Positions 1 to 7,993 are shown, numbered from the stretch's first letter. The stretch: 64,000 nucleotides of DNA from Myxococcales bacterium (GCA_002721815.1 PBLQ01000045.1:170896-234895); one strand, 5' to 3'. The notes: generated from the letters alone by a model not told the origin. Program-made: numbers and translations.

Positions 1-172
1 CCATGCTGCAAGACAGCGAATAATGGTTAGAATTAGATGAAAGATCTCATAAGCGGCAACATTAGCAACAAATTTTGGGCCGGCCCGATACATTCTGTGA
101 ACATTGGCTTAGAAGAACGAAGTAATAAATCTAAGCACTTAAAAAATAAAGCTTTTTCAAAGGAGACATCCA

Positions 173-679
173 ATGAGCATTAACCCTACTGGCCGACAAG
201 GCTCCATTCAGCTTAATACGAATTCCACCACCACGCGTCAAAGCACCCGTAGTGACTTCGGAAACGCCGTTCGTCGCAGCATTGGTAGCACTGCCAACGC
301 CGTAGGCGGCGCCGTATCCACTGCCGCTCCTATGGTACCCGGTGGCGCTGTTGTTTCAGCAGCCGTGAACGGTGCTTTGGGCAGCGCTGGAGGCGCGACT
401 GGCAGCATGGGCGCTCAAGCTGGTTTTGCTGGCTCTAACGACATCCCTTTCGGTGGACCTGGTCTCGGTAGCGCCACTGGCGGCAAGTCCTCTGGTAACG
501 CCCAACAGGACCTCATGAACCAGACCAAAGAGATGCAAGAAATGATGCAAAGCTTCAACTTGCAGTACCTTCAGTTACAAGAAAAGATGCAATCAGAGAA
601 CCGCTCCTTCAGTACCGTTTCGAACGTGATGAAGACCAAGCATGATACTGCCAAAGCATCCATCAACAACGTCCGATAA
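173..679 (+). CDS. Small secreted-type protein at type III secretion locus edge
   Basis: I do not recognise the family. The 168-residue product has no signal peptide. Its first 30 residues are rich in Ser, Thr, Asn and Gln, a composition typical of type III secretion signals. The middle (about 35-105) is Gly/Ala/Ser-rich low complexity. The last 60 residues look like an amphipathic helical region rich in Met and Gln (TKEMQEMMQSF). A strong Shine-Dalgarno (AAAGGAG) sits 7 bases before the ATG. A hairpin terminator follows at 704-741, so the gene may be its own transcript. It lies upstream of a TPR chaperone-like gene, a FliA-type sigma factor and SctI, so a needle, translocator or substrate role is plausible but inferred only from context and composition. 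Confidence 0.6.
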   Translation: MSINPTGRQGSIQLNTNSTTTRQSTRSDFGNAVRRSIGSTANAVGGAVSTAAPMVPGGAVVSAAVNGALGSAGGATGSMGAQAGFAGSNDIPFGGPGLGSATGGKSSGNAQQDLMNQTKEMQEMMQSFNLQYLQLQEKMQSENRSFSTVSNVMKTKHDTAKASINNVR

Positions 680-703
680 ATCGGGCCTTCATCTCCAACA
701 TTC

Positions 704-741
704 GGGCGCTGCTTCTTCAAGCAGGGCCCTTTTGTTTTTTT
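704..741 (+). terminator. Rho-independent terminator after the first gene
   Basis: GGGC-CTGCTT stem, CTTC loop and the matching AAGCAG-GCCC arm (one G/G mismatch), followed by TTTTG and a run of seven T. It lies 25 bases after the stop at 679 and separates this gene from the TPR gene at 818. Confidence 0.7.
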
Positions 742-817
742 GGGAGCCCGGTTCGCTTGCCTTTGCCCGGGGGTCGTCGGTATATTGGTCTGAAACAAGC
801 CGTAAATCGAGGGAAAC

Positions 818-1240
818 ATGAGCGACAATGAAGACATCATCAATGGTTTGATCGACCTTCCGCAAAAAGAAGTGGGGCTGCTCATGGAAGCTGGCTACCT
901 TTTCATGGAATTGGGAGCCCCCAAAAAAGCCACCGAGATCTTTCAAGGTGTGGCCGCTTTGGTCCCACAAAATGAAATACCACTCATTGCATTGGGCCAT
1001 TTGGCTTTTGCTCAAGGCAGGTTTGAACAAGCACTCAAACACAACGATGAAGCGCTCAAGCGCAACCCCAATTCCTCACTGGCCAAAGCCCACAAAGGCG
1101 AGTCGCTGATGTTTTTGGGCAAACACGATGAAGCCATGGCGTTGCTCAACGAGGTTCTTGCCGAAGACGGTGGCGGGGTCAGTCACGGCTTTGTTCAAGC
1201 ATTGATCGATGCTTTTAACGATGGGGCGTTCGAGGATTAG
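818..1240 (+). CDS. TPR protein, SycD/LcrH-like type III secretion chaperone candidate
   Basis: The 140-residue, acidic protein consists of about three tetratricopeptide repeats (residues 20-120). Each has the usual alternating small and aromatic positions (AGYLFMELGAPKKA, LGHLAFAQGRFEQAL, KGESLMFLGKHDEAM). Size and layout match class II type III chaperones of the SycD/LcrH type, which hold translocators in the cytosol before export. It lies between a secreted-type gene and a FliA-type sigma factor, with SctI 2 kb downstream. The next gene starts 17 bases after its stop, so the two are probably cotranscribed. The TPR assignment is clear. The chaperone role is inference from size and neighbours; a generic TPR adaptor is the alternative. 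Confidence 0.65.
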   Translation: MSDNEDIINGLIDLPQKEVGLLMEAGYLFMELGAPKKATEIFQGVAALVPQNEIPLIALGHLAFAQGRFEQALKHNDEALKRNPNSSLAKAHKGESLMFLGKHDEAMALLNEVLAEDGGGVSHGFVQALIDAFNDGAFED

Positions 1241-1257
1241 CCCAGAGGAGTTTTACC

Positions 1258-1641
1258 ATGCGCATTCCACCAAGAAGACCCTCCGGTGCCGCCACTGGGG
1301 CATCCGGCGCGTCAGCCGCCCAAAAAGCCGAAAAGGCCGACAAAGCGAATTTCGCTGAAACCATTGGTGAAAAAGATGAAGACGAAGGCCAATCCGATCA
1401 GGCTCGCAGCGCTCTCATGGAGCAACTAGAGGCCTTGGCGGCAGCGGTCGCCGATGGTTCTGCCACTAAAGAAGAAGCCAGCCGTAAATTCGCAGGCATG
1501 GTCATCAATGAAAGATTTGGTCAAATCAACAAAGGCAAAGGGGCTGCATCCATGGAAGAAGCCATCGGCAACATGGTCGAAAATGATCCGAATTTTGTCA
1601 ATCGGCTGCATAATCAGCTAAGAAAGATCTCGAAAAGCTAA
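1258..1641 (+). CDS. Unknown small cytosolic protein in type III secretion locus
   Basis: I do not recognise this 127-residue protein. The first 50 residues are Ala/Lys/Glu-rich and probably disordered. The rest (about 50-127) looks like a compact helical domain with the segments FAGMVINERFG, NKGKGAASMEEAIG and DPNFVNRLHNQL. There is no signal peptide or membrane segment. GAGG stands 8 bases before the ATG. It follows the TPR gene by 17 bases and precedes the sigma-factor gene by 68 bases, so it likely belongs to the same transcript. A regulator or secretion accessory factor would fit the place, but the sequence itself does not show it. Confidence 0.6.
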   Translation: MRIPPRRPSGAATGASGASAAQKAEKADKANFAETIGEKDEDEGQSDQARSALMEQLEALAAAVADGSATKEEASRKFAGMVINERFGQINKGKGAASMEEAIGNMVENDPNFVNRLHNQLRKISKS

Positions 1642-1709
1642 TAAACACAGTACCACTCTTTTGGGCCATGGCGCCGCGCTAAACAGTACCCGGACCGAAA
1701 AAGAAGTTT

Positions 1710-2456
1710 ATGGATACAGAAACCTCATCCCCCCAAAAAAAAGCCGTTTTCCCCGTCAAAGCCGACGGAAAAGTCGATGCTGCAGCGCTGGTGGAGCAAT
1801 ACACCCCCTTCGTTAAAAAGATAGCGGCAAAAATCAAAAAGACACTCTCAAAAAACATCGAATTCGATGATTTGATGTCCTACGGCATGACAGGACTGCT
1901 CGAAGCCGCCGAACGCTTCGACGCCTCTAAAGGTGCCAACTTCATGACCTTTTCCTATTACCGGGTACGCGGGGCCATTTACGACGGACTTCGGGGCATG
2001 GGCTGGGTCAACCGCAGTGAATACCAAAAAATTCGCTTCGAAGAACGCGCCAGTGCTTACCTCGACAACATGGCACGTCGAGAAGCCGGCTCCACCGCGG
2101 AACACAAAAGCGTTGAGACCAATGTGGAAGAACTGGCCAACCAAGTGTCCCAGTTGGTCACCATTTACGTGACGTCGCTAGAAGGCATGGAGAACGCCCA
2201 GTTCGAAGATGAAAAAGCGTTGCCACCCGACCGGGCCCTGGCCGACATGCAAATGCGAGACTATGTGCGCGACGCCATCGGCAAACTTCCCGAACAAGAT
2301 CGCACCATCATCACACTGTACTACTTTCACGACCACAATCTTGAAGAAGTTGGTAAAAAGCTCGGGCTCTCCAAAAGCTGGACGTCCCGTCGACACGCCC
2401 AGGCCATCGATAAGCTCGGACGGGTGCTCCAAGAGATGGTTCAAGATCTGGAATGA
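1710..2456 (+). CDS. FliA/WhiG-family sigma-70 factor (sigma-28 type)
   Basis: A 248-residue RNA polymerase sigma factor of the FliA/WhiG group. Region 2 is at about residues 28-105, with the typical stretches DLMSYGMTGLLEAAERFD, FMTFSYYRVRGAIYDGLR and GWVNRS. Region 3 follows, and region 4 (about 185-240) holds LPEQDRTIITLYYFHDHNLEEVG and a helix-turn-helix (LGLSKSWTSRRHAQAI). Length matches FliA (about 240). No flagellar genes are visible. The neighbours are a TPR protein, SctI and a secreted-type protein, which suggests it drives type III secretion genes rather than flagella. No FlgM-like anti-sigma factor is visible in the window. The family call is secure; the regulon is inference. Confidence 0.88.
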   Translation: MDTETSSPQKKAVFPVKADGKVDAAALVEQYTPFVKKIAAKIKKTLSKNIEFDDLMSYGMTGLLEAAERFDASKGANFMTFSYYRVRGAIYDGLRGMGWVNRSEYQKIRFEERASAYLDNMARREAGSTAEHKSVETNVEELANQVSQLVTIYVTSLEGMENAQFEDEKALPPDRALADMQMRDYVRDAIGKLPEQDRTIITLYYFHDHNLEEVGKKLGLSKSWTSRRHAQAIDKLGRVLQEMVQDLE

Positions 2457-2504
2457 GGCACCAAAAGCGGTCCATTGCCCATATATACGGGTGAGGAGTC
2501 GACC

Positions 2505-3008
2505 GTGAAAACCCATTTCATCAGCAAATTCATTATACTGGCCGTTTTCGCCCTCAGCGTGGGCTGCGTGAAAAAAGACTCGGGCTTTTGCCCCGAACCC
2601 CATGAAGACATGCAATGGGTCTACATCACCGACTCTAATGGCGTGATGACACAAACCAGCTGCGTCCTTTGTGACACGTCCGTGACCCCTGAAGATTATG
2701 GCTCTTGGGCCAATGAAAACGCACAAGAAGCAACGCCTTGCCTTTATGTTTACCCCGAGGAACCACGCAATTGGGATTCAAAATCTGATTGCTTGGAGAT
2801 GGCCTGTCAGGAAGACCCCAATGTGAATGATGGGGTAAAACAAAGCCACGGTGCTTGGCGTGTCATCAAAGACATCCTCGGTGACCCCAGCGCAGCATTG
2901 GGCGATCCTGAGCAAAACCACATGATGATCGGCAGCTTTCAAACCCCTGAGGTTCAAACCGAGATCTCTGAAACCGATGCGCGCCCAATCTCAGCCACCC
3001 AAAAATAA
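2505..3008 (+). CDS. Cys-rich lipoprotein of unknown function
   Basis: The GTG start at 2505 fits best: GTGAGGAG lies just upstream and the product begins MKTHFISKF, a hydrophobic stretch, then the lipobox SVGC. A start at 2475 would put ten polar residues before the signal sequence. The mature 147 residues contain CPEPHEDMQW, CVLC and further paired cysteines, which suggests disulfides in the periplasm. I do not recognise the fold. It sits 48 bases after the sigma-factor gene and 157 bases before sctI. A basal-body lipoprotein (SctJ) is excluded, because the length and sequence do not fit that family. Confidence 0.65.
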   Translation: MKTHFISKFIILAVFALSVGCVKKDSGFCPEPHEDMQWVYITDSNGVMTQTSCVLCDTSVTPEDYGSWANENAQEATPCLYVYPEEPRNWDSKSDCLEMACQEDPNVNDGVKQSHGAWRVIKDILGDPSAALGDPEQNHMMIGSFQTPEVQTEISETDARPISATQK

Positions 3009-3165
3009 ATCGTTTGTTTTCATGTGTTTATATTATTTTTGCCTTTTGGGAAGCCATGGGGCAGATCCCTTGCTAGACTGAACACAACTCTTCGGAAGAA
3101 AACCCGATAATAGATCATGCAGGGCGATTTATGCCCACCCTTCACCAACTGAAGGAGGAGAGATT

Positions 3166-3690
3166 ATGGCAGACCCAATCGGCGGCGGTGGCGTAGGAAA
3201 AGCCACCCAACAAATGATGCAAGAAATGATGAAGCAAGCCCAAGAGCAGGCGCAAGGCCCAAATAAGGCTGGCGGTGCTCAATTCGCCAATAAAGTCGAA
3301 GGCGTACAAAACACCCAAGGCCCTTCAGAAGTCAACAAGGTCCAAGAAACCACCAAGGCAGTTCAGACTGAAAAGTCCTTAGGCGCCCACCAAATCCTCA
3401 AGGCGGCCCAAACGGGTCAAACACCCAACACCACGGGCGTTCAGCGTGTAGAAGGCACTGGCGTGATGGAAAAAACCGGCATGAAGCGGCTGTTGGATCA
3501 AGTGGCCGGCGGCCAAAGCAAACTGGATCAGATCATCAAAATGGCCACCAGCGGCAAAACCTTTAACCAGCAGGAATTGCTCGCGATTCAGGCCGGTGTG
3601 TACAAGTTCAGCCAAGAGATGGAGCTCACCTCAAAAGTGGTTGAAAAAGCCACCAGCGGTGTCAAGCAGACCATGCAAACACAGGTTTAA
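3166..3690 (+). CDS. sctI: Type III secretion inner-rod protein SctI (YscI/HrpB family)
   Basis: A 174-residue protein whose last 60 residues match the YscI/HrpB inner-rod pattern: a helix with LDQIIKMATSGK, then FNQQELLAIQAG, VYKFSQEMELTSKVVEK and a final amphipathic helix ending GVKQTMQTQ. Inner-rod subunits form the lower shaft connecting the export apparatus to the needle and are exported early. The N-terminal 110 residues are Gln/Gly/Lys-rich and low in complexity, longer than in most SctI. A strong ribosome site (AAGGAGGAG) precedes the ATG and a hairpin terminator follows at 3709. Its location 0.7 kb after a FliA-type sigma factor supports a type III locus whose other structural genes must lie outside the window. 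Confidence 0.75.
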   Translation: MADPIGGGGVGKATQQMMQEMMKQAQEQAQGPNKAGGAQFANKVEGVQNTQGPSEVNKVQETTKAVQTEKSLGAHQILKAAQTGQTPNTTGVQRVEGTGVMEKTGMKRLLDQVAGGQSKLDQIIKMATSGKTFNQQELLAIQAGVYKFSQEMELTSKVVEKATSGVKQTMQTQV

Positions 3691-3708
3691 AAAGAACTTT
3701 CTTCAATC

Positions 3709-3738
3709 AACCGGCCCTTTGTTGGCCGGTTTTTTTTT
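3709..3738 (+). terminator. Rho-independent terminator after sctI
   Basis: Perfect 8-base stem AACCGGCC / GGCCGGTT with a 7-base loop, followed by seven more T. It lies 18 bases past the sctI stop and closes the type III secretion block. Confidence 0.9.
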
Positions 3739-3774
3739 GCCTCATGCTTGTCTCGAGCCCTTTTGGGGCTATTT

Positions 3775-3804
3775 TTGGAAGCGCAAAGCGCAATTTGGTA
3801 TAAT
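3775..3804 (+). promoter_or_regulatory. Candidate sigma-70 promoter
   Basis: TTGGAA (3775-3780) and a perfect TATAAT (3799-3804) separated by 18 bases, about 80 bases before the ATG at 3883 and directly after the sctI terminator. It is the best-looking housekeeping promoter seen in this part of the window. Confidence 0.5.
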
Positions 3805-3882
3805 TTCATTTCATCCGTAAATGTTGGACGCACCGCATGAGACTGCGGTAAAGTCGTCCTTCTTGGAGGACCGAACGCAACA

Positions 3883-4611
3883 ATGAAGCTCATGGTTTCA
3901 GACGACGAACCACCGCCGGCCAACTTTAAGGCCGTGAGGGTGCCCCAAAAAGAATCCAAACACCAGATGGCATCAACAAGCCAAATGGGCGTCTTTTTGT
4001 TCGGCCTGACGATTCTTTTTTGGGCATCAAGTGGCTCGGCCCAAGCATTCAGTTTCGTGGATGCAACGGGCACCCCCAAGCTCACCGATAATTTTTTCGA
4101 GCTCCCCCAAAAAGATCGGGCCCGCGTCCTGAATCGCATCGAAAAAAAGGCCGCGAAAAAGTACTCACCCACCGAAATCGGGCGAATGAAAGCCAATGGG
4201 ACCTGGCCCCCCTTAGACATCATCAAGTCGAGCCTCGCAGACGATAAAAACACCAGGCGGGGCAAACAAAAAAACCAGCCCACCAACTATGAAGCCCTGC
4301 AAAAAGCAGCATACAAAATTCGCACCAATATCAACCACCAGCGGTCGTCTCTCAACCAAGAAAAGGCGAATGTGAAAACCCGTTTGCCCTATCTGAACAA
4401 GAGGATTGCCGAACTAAAAAAGCAAGAAATGACGGCACACACCAAAGACATTGCAAATGGTTCGGTGGGTGAAGGGGGCTTTTTGCACAAGCTCCACAAT
4501 AAAATTCAAAAACTTGAGAAAGAAAAGTCCACCTTAGTCAAAATGAAGAATGGTGGGTTGCGCGATAAAGAAAGGCGCATCAATCGGGGAGAATTAGTTT
4601 ACCGCAAGTAG
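3883..4611 (+). CDS. Exported coiled-coil protein with DUF4124-like start
   Basis: A 242-residue, Lys-rich protein. A hydrophobic segment (about residues 36-54, ending SGSAQA) could be a signal peptide or anchor. It is preceded by about 30 polar residues, so the ATG at 3967 (MASTSQMGVFLF) is an alternative start. The upstream ATG was kept because GGAGG lies 13 bases before it, while 3967 has no ribosome site. Residues 55-70 (FSFVDATGTPKLTDNF) resemble the short 'envelope' repeat of DUF4124 proteins. Residues 145-230 are predicted coiled coil (INHQRSSLNQEKANVK, KLHNKIQKLEKEKST). Function unknown; probably periplasmic. A sigma-70-like promoter precedes it. Confidence 0.65.
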   Translation: MKLMVSDDEPPPANFKAVRVPQKESKHQMASTSQMGVFLFGLTILFWASSGSAQAFSFVDATGTPKLTDNFFELPQKDRARVLNRIEKKAAKKYSPTEIGRMKANGTWPPLDIIKSSLADDKNTRRGKQKNQPTNYEALQKAAYKIRTNINHQRSSLNQEKANVKTRLPYLNKRIAELKKQEMTAHTKDIANGSVGEGGFLHKLHNKIQKLEKEKSTLVKMKNGGLRDKERRINRGELVYRK

Positions 4612-4636
4612 CGGTGTTGCATAAGGGGTGACGTCT

Positions 4637-5968
4637 TTGGACAGTCCGTATTTTGAGTGGATCGTAATTATTCTGGGGCTTTTGGGGTCAGCGTTTTTTT
4701 CAGGCGCCGAGACCGCATTGACCGCCCTATCCGAAACAAAAGCACGACAGCTGATCGACGAAAAAAAGAGAGGTGCACGCGCCTTACAAAAGTATTGGCT
4801 GGAAAAACCTAACCATGTGCTCACCACCATCCTGGTTGGAAACAACATCGTCAATTTATTCATGGCGTCTTACATCACTGTATTGACTCACCGCTATGTG
4901 GGAGAGACTTCCATTGCCATTGCAACCGGTGTCACCACCTTGGGGATCCTGATTTTCGGGGAAATCACGCCCAAAACATTTGCGAAAGTACACGCCCATA
5001 AAATCGCGCCCATCGCTCTGGTTATTTTAACGCCCCTTTATATTGTTTGCTGGCGTTTGGGGGTGGTGTGGGTTTTAACCAATATTTCGCGTGTGATCGT
5101 CAAAGCGTTGGGTGGCGAAATGACCCGTTCGGGCCCCTTCGTGACCGAAGACGATATCGCTTATATGATTGTTTCAGGTAAAGAAGCGGGTGTTATCGAA
5201 GAAGACGAAGGTGAAATGCTTGAAAGTGTGATGGAGTTTGGCGACACCATTGCACGCGAAGTCATGATTCCTCGAACCAACATTCACGGACTGTCGGTGG
5301 ATTCTTCGTTTGATGATGTGGTGAAGACCCTCACCGAACACGGCCATTCACGGTTACCGGTCTACGAAGAGAGCATTGATAACGTCACCGGTTTTTTCCA
5401 CGCCAAAGATCTTTTTCCTTTAATGCCGGTGGCCCCTGAGCAGTTCAAACTGGTGGACCACCTCAGACAGGCCTTCTTTGTGCCCGAAGCCATGAAAATC
5501 AATGAGCTCCTCAAAGAGTTTCAAGAGCGTAAAACCCACATGGCCATCGTGGTCGATGAAAACGGCGGTACCGCTGGGGTCATCTCTCTAGAGGACATCC
5601 TCGAAGAGCTCGTGGGCGAAATACGCGATGAACACGATGAAAACGAAGAAGAAGAACCCACCATTCAAAAAGTATCCGAAAGCCACTTGGTGGCCGACGG
5701 GGGCGCTTACATTGATGAACTGGCGGACCTGCTGGACATGGAATTCGCAGAAGACGCGCCCTACGATACAGTGGGCGGCTTCTTTCAACACCAATATGGA
5801 AAGATTCCACAGCTGGGATCCGAATTTGAATTTGAAGGTTGGCAATTCGTGGTGCAAGATGCCGATGAAAAACGGGTGATCACCCTAGACATTCATCGCT
5901 TGGTCACCGATGCCGAAGGCGAAGAAGAAGGTATTGTCCAGACCCTCAAAGACGCGGTCGGGCTCTAA
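4637..5968 (+). CDS. CNNM/CorC-family membrane protein with CBS pair
   Basis: Member of the HlyC/CorC (CNNM) family, integral membrane proteins linked to Mg2+/Co2+ transport. Domain order: DUF21/CNNM transmembrane region (about 1-180) with FFSGAETALTALSE near the start and IFGEITPKTFAK; two CBS modules (about 205-330) with MIPRTNIHGLSVD, HGHSRLPVYEES and MAIVVDENGGTAGVISLEDILEE; then the C-terminal CorC/HlyC domain (about 345-430) with YDTVGGFF. The length of 443 is typical. The TTG at 4637 is preferred, since AAGGGG lies 8 bases upstream. A GTG at 4628 overlaps that ribosome site and is less likely. It stands alone after the coiled-coil gene. Confidence 0.9.
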   Translation: MDSPYFEWIVIILGLLGSAFFSGAETALTALSETKARQLIDEKKRGARALQKYWLEKPNHVLTTILVGNNIVNLFMASYITVLTHRYVGETSIAIATGVTTLGILIFGEITPKTFAKVHAHKIAPIALVILTPLYIVCWRLGVVWVLTNISRVIVKALGGEMTRSGPFVTEDDIAYMIVSGKEAGVIEEDEGEMLESVMEFGDTIAREVMIPRTNIHGLSVDSSFDDVVKTLTEHGHSRLPVYEESIDNVTGFFHAKDLFPLMPVAPEQFKLVDHLRQAFFVPEAMKINELLKEFQERKTHMAIVVDENGGTAGVISLEDILEELVGEIRDEHDENEEEEPTIQKVSESHLVADGGAYIDELADLLDMEFAEDAPYDTVGGFFQHQYGKIPQLGSEFEFEGWQFVVQDADEKRVITLDIHRLVTDAEGEEEGIVQTLKDAVGL

Positions 5969-6057
5969 GCCACTGATTCATCAACAGCTTTAGAATCCTT
6001 GTCGGATTGGTGAGGAATGCTAAGGTATGTCCATCTTTTCTTTTCTTGGAGTTTATC

Positions 6058-6543
6058 ATGCATCTCAAACAGTGCTTCCTTTCTCTATTGGCGTGCCTTG
6101 GCCTTGCAGCATGCCCCGCCGGCGATAGCCACGAGCACGCTGATGATGAGCACCATCAACACGAGCCCACGGGCGGCATTATCCCCCTCAAGGGCACCAC
6201 GGCCCAAAGCGACAACTACATTGTTTCGGTGGTTTCAGCTTCTTTTGACCCCGCTGAAGAAGGAATGAATGACTGGGTTTTACGCTTGGAAGATCACGAT
6301 CGAAATCTGATCTCTAATGCGACTATCGTCGCAGTACCTTTCATGTCCGTGCACAACCACGGCACCAACCCGGCCAGTTTCACCGCCACAGCCGCCGAAG
6401 AAGAAGGCGAATACGAACTGAATGACGTGAATTTCATTATGCCTGGCCCCTGGGAAGTGACCTTCACCGTCACCGTCGACAATGGGACTGACGGTGGTAC
6501 GATGTCAGAAGACGCCATGATGGAACTCACGGTGATTAATTAA
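6058..6543 (+). CDS. FixH/YtkA-like domain lipoprotein
   Basis: A 161-residue lipoprotein with signal MHLKQCFLSLLACLGLAAC. TTGGAG stands 7 bases upstream of this ATG; an in-frame GTG at 6007 lacks one. After the lipid anchor comes a His-rich linker (HEHADDEHHQHEP), possibly metal-binding, then a beta-sandwich-like domain (about 45-161). Its pattern, including NYIVSVVSASFDPAEEG, MSVHNHGTNPA and MPGPWEVTFTV, is that of FixH/YtkA domains found in copper handling and cytochrome assembly. It ends 15 bases before the pentaheme cytochrome gene, so the pair is probably one transcript. The domain call is moderately sure; the role in delivering metal or electrons is inference. Confidence 0.7.
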   Translation: MHLKQCFLSLLACLGLAACPAGDSHEHADDEHHQHEPTGGIIPLKGTTAQSDNYIVSVVSASFDPAEEGMNDWVLRLEDHDRNLISNATIVAVPFMSVHNHGTNPASFTATAAEEEGEYELNDVNFIMPGPWEVTFTVTVDNGTDGGTMSEDAMMELTVIN

Positions 6544-6558
6544 TCTTTCGAGGACGCA

Positions 6559-7944
6559 ATGCATCGAATGGGCTCAGTTCAGCTTTACTTTTTGCTGCTT
6601 GGCTTTTGGTTATTCAGCGCTTGCGATTTCGGTCAATCGAGCGACACCATTGATGCTGGAGTAGCGCCAATACCAAAAACCTTGAGTGATGCAGATTTGC
6701 TCGACCCCAAAAAATGCCAACAGTGCCACCAACAACATTACGAAGAGTGGGCGTCCAGCATGCATGCCTACGCCTCCAAAGACCCGGTTTTCTTGGCCAT
6801 GAACCAGCGTGGACAGCGCGAAACAAATGGTGAACTGGGTTCTTTCTGCGTTCAATGTCATGCCCCCATGGCCTTGCGCACCGGGGCCACCATTGACGGG
6901 CTCAACCTGGAAACTGTGCCCGATCACCTACAGGGCGTGACCTGCTATTTTTGTCACACTGTGGAAGCGGTCAACGGGACCCACAACAACCCATTGCAGT
7001 TGGCCAGTGATGGGGTCATGCGTGGTGGCTTCAGCGATCCAGTCGAGACCCCTGCCCACCTGTCAGGTTATTCTGCTTTTCATGATCGAAGCGAGCCAGA
7101 GTCCGCCGCGTTGTGTGGCGCTTGTCATGATGTGGTGACCCCGTCAGGACATCACATCGAACGCACCTTTCTCGAATGGCAAAATTCAGTGTTTGGTCAG
7201 GCCGATATGGACAGCTTTTTATCCTGTGGCGATTGCCACATGAATGGGCGCACCGAACCCATCGCAGCCGGGCCCGGCAATCCCGTCCGTCGACGACATA
7301 AACACCTTATGCCTGGGGTGGACGTGGCCCTCACCCCGTTTTTTGGGCACGAAAACCATGTGGCAGCCGTACAAGAAGAGTTGGACTACACGGTTGAAGC
7401 GCATTTGTGCATGGAAGAAACCCAACTGCTCACCGTGCGCTTGGGCAATCTCACTGCCGGTCACGCATTCCCCAGTGGCTCCGCTCATGACCGCCGGCTT
7501 TGGGCAGAGCTCAGAGCCTACAGTGGCGATAATGAAGTTTGGACCCACGGTATTGTCCCCGAAGACGTCCCCTTAGCTGACACTGCTGCCGATGACCTGT
7601 TTTCATTTTTTGAGCACGGTTTTGATGAAAACGGTGAAGAGGCATTCATGCTTTGGGAGATCACCGACTCTGAGAGCAATGTGCTGGAGGCGCCCGAGTC
7701 CACTGACACTTCAGCCGTCATTGAAGACCAGCACAAAATCAAAACGTTTGACCTGGCTGGCTTGAACGTGGATCGCATCGATATCCAAGTAAAGCTGAGA
7801 CCCATGGCCCTTCACGTGGTGGACTCCCTCGTTGCCAGCGGTGATCTTGACCCGAGCATTCGAGACGCCATTCCCACCTTTAACCTCAAAGGGGCTGAGG
7901 TGACCTGGACCATAGATGATGGCTGGGTTTGCGTGCCTTGGTAG
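6559..7944 (+). CDS. Pentaheme c-type cytochrome lipoprotein (cytochrome c554-like)
   Basis: A 461-residue lipoprotein (lipobox FSAC, Cys22) with five heme-binding CXXCH motifs: CQQCH 53-57, CVQCH 97-101, CYFCH 129-133, CGACH 186-190 and CGDCH 223-227. The spacing of the first 230 residues and CQQCHQQHYEEWASSMHAYA resemble cytochrome c554/c' electron carriers. The last 200 residues have no heme motif and are rich in beta-type sequence (LLTVRLGNLTAGHAFPSGS), as in many multiheme proteins whose C-terminal domain is beta-sandwich. A 'DAG' linker follows the lipobox. It is likely an outer-surface or periplasmic electron-transfer protein, cotranscribed with the FixH-like gene. The redox partner is unknown. 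Confidence 0.85.
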   Translation: MHRMGSVQLYFLLLGFWLFSACDFGQSSDTIDAGVAPIPKTLSDADLLDPKKCQQCHQQHYEEWASSMHAYASKDPVFLAMNQRGQRETNGELGSFCVQCHAPMALRTGATIDGLNLETVPDHLQGVTCYFCHTVEAVNGTHNNPLQLASDGVMRGGFSDPVETPAHLSGYSAFHDRSEPESAALCGACHDVVTPSGHHIERTFLEWQNSVFGQADMDSFLSCGDCHMNGRTEPIAAGPGNPVRRRHKHLMPGVDVALTPFFGHENHVAAVQEELDYTVEAHLCMEETQLLTVRLGNLTAGHAFPSGSAHDRRLWAELRAYSGDNEVWTHGIVPEDVPLADTAADDLFSFFEHGFDENGEEAFMLWEITDSESNVLEAPESTDTSAVIEDQHKIKTFDLAGLNVDRIDIQVKLRPMALHVVDSLVASGDLDPSIRDAIPTFNLKGAEVTWTIDDGWVCVPW

Positions 7945-7951
7945 CCTCTTT

Positions 7952-7993
7952 TTGACATTCCCCGCCAAACCAAAAATTTGGTCCGTATATACG
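7952..7993 (+). promoter_or_regulatory. Candidate promoter/operator of the pyrimidine-degradation cluster
   Basis: TTGACA at 7952-7957, then two adjacent palindromes: CCAAAAATTTGG (7970-7981) and the perfect CGTATATACG (7984-7993). They lie 105-145 bases upstream of the permease gene. No good -10 hexamer at 17-base spacing is obvious, so the promoter part is weak. The palindromes are what a dimeric repressor would bind. Confidence 0.35.

Noticed and set aside
1..172. Tail of an upstream gene or leader peptide
   Set aside because: All three frames on the plus strand stop within the first 40 bases and none shows a recognisable C terminus; which frame is real cannot be decided from the window.
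1710..2456. Sporulation or stress sigma factor
   Set aside because: The regions DLMSYGMTGLLEAAERFD and GWVNRS place it in the FliA/WhiG group; SigF/SigB-type hallmarks were not seen.
3687..4286. 199-codon open frame on the minus strand
   Set aside because: It spans the sctI terminator, a clear promoter and half of the coiled-coil gene. The composition is that of an antisense frame, with no family resemblance.
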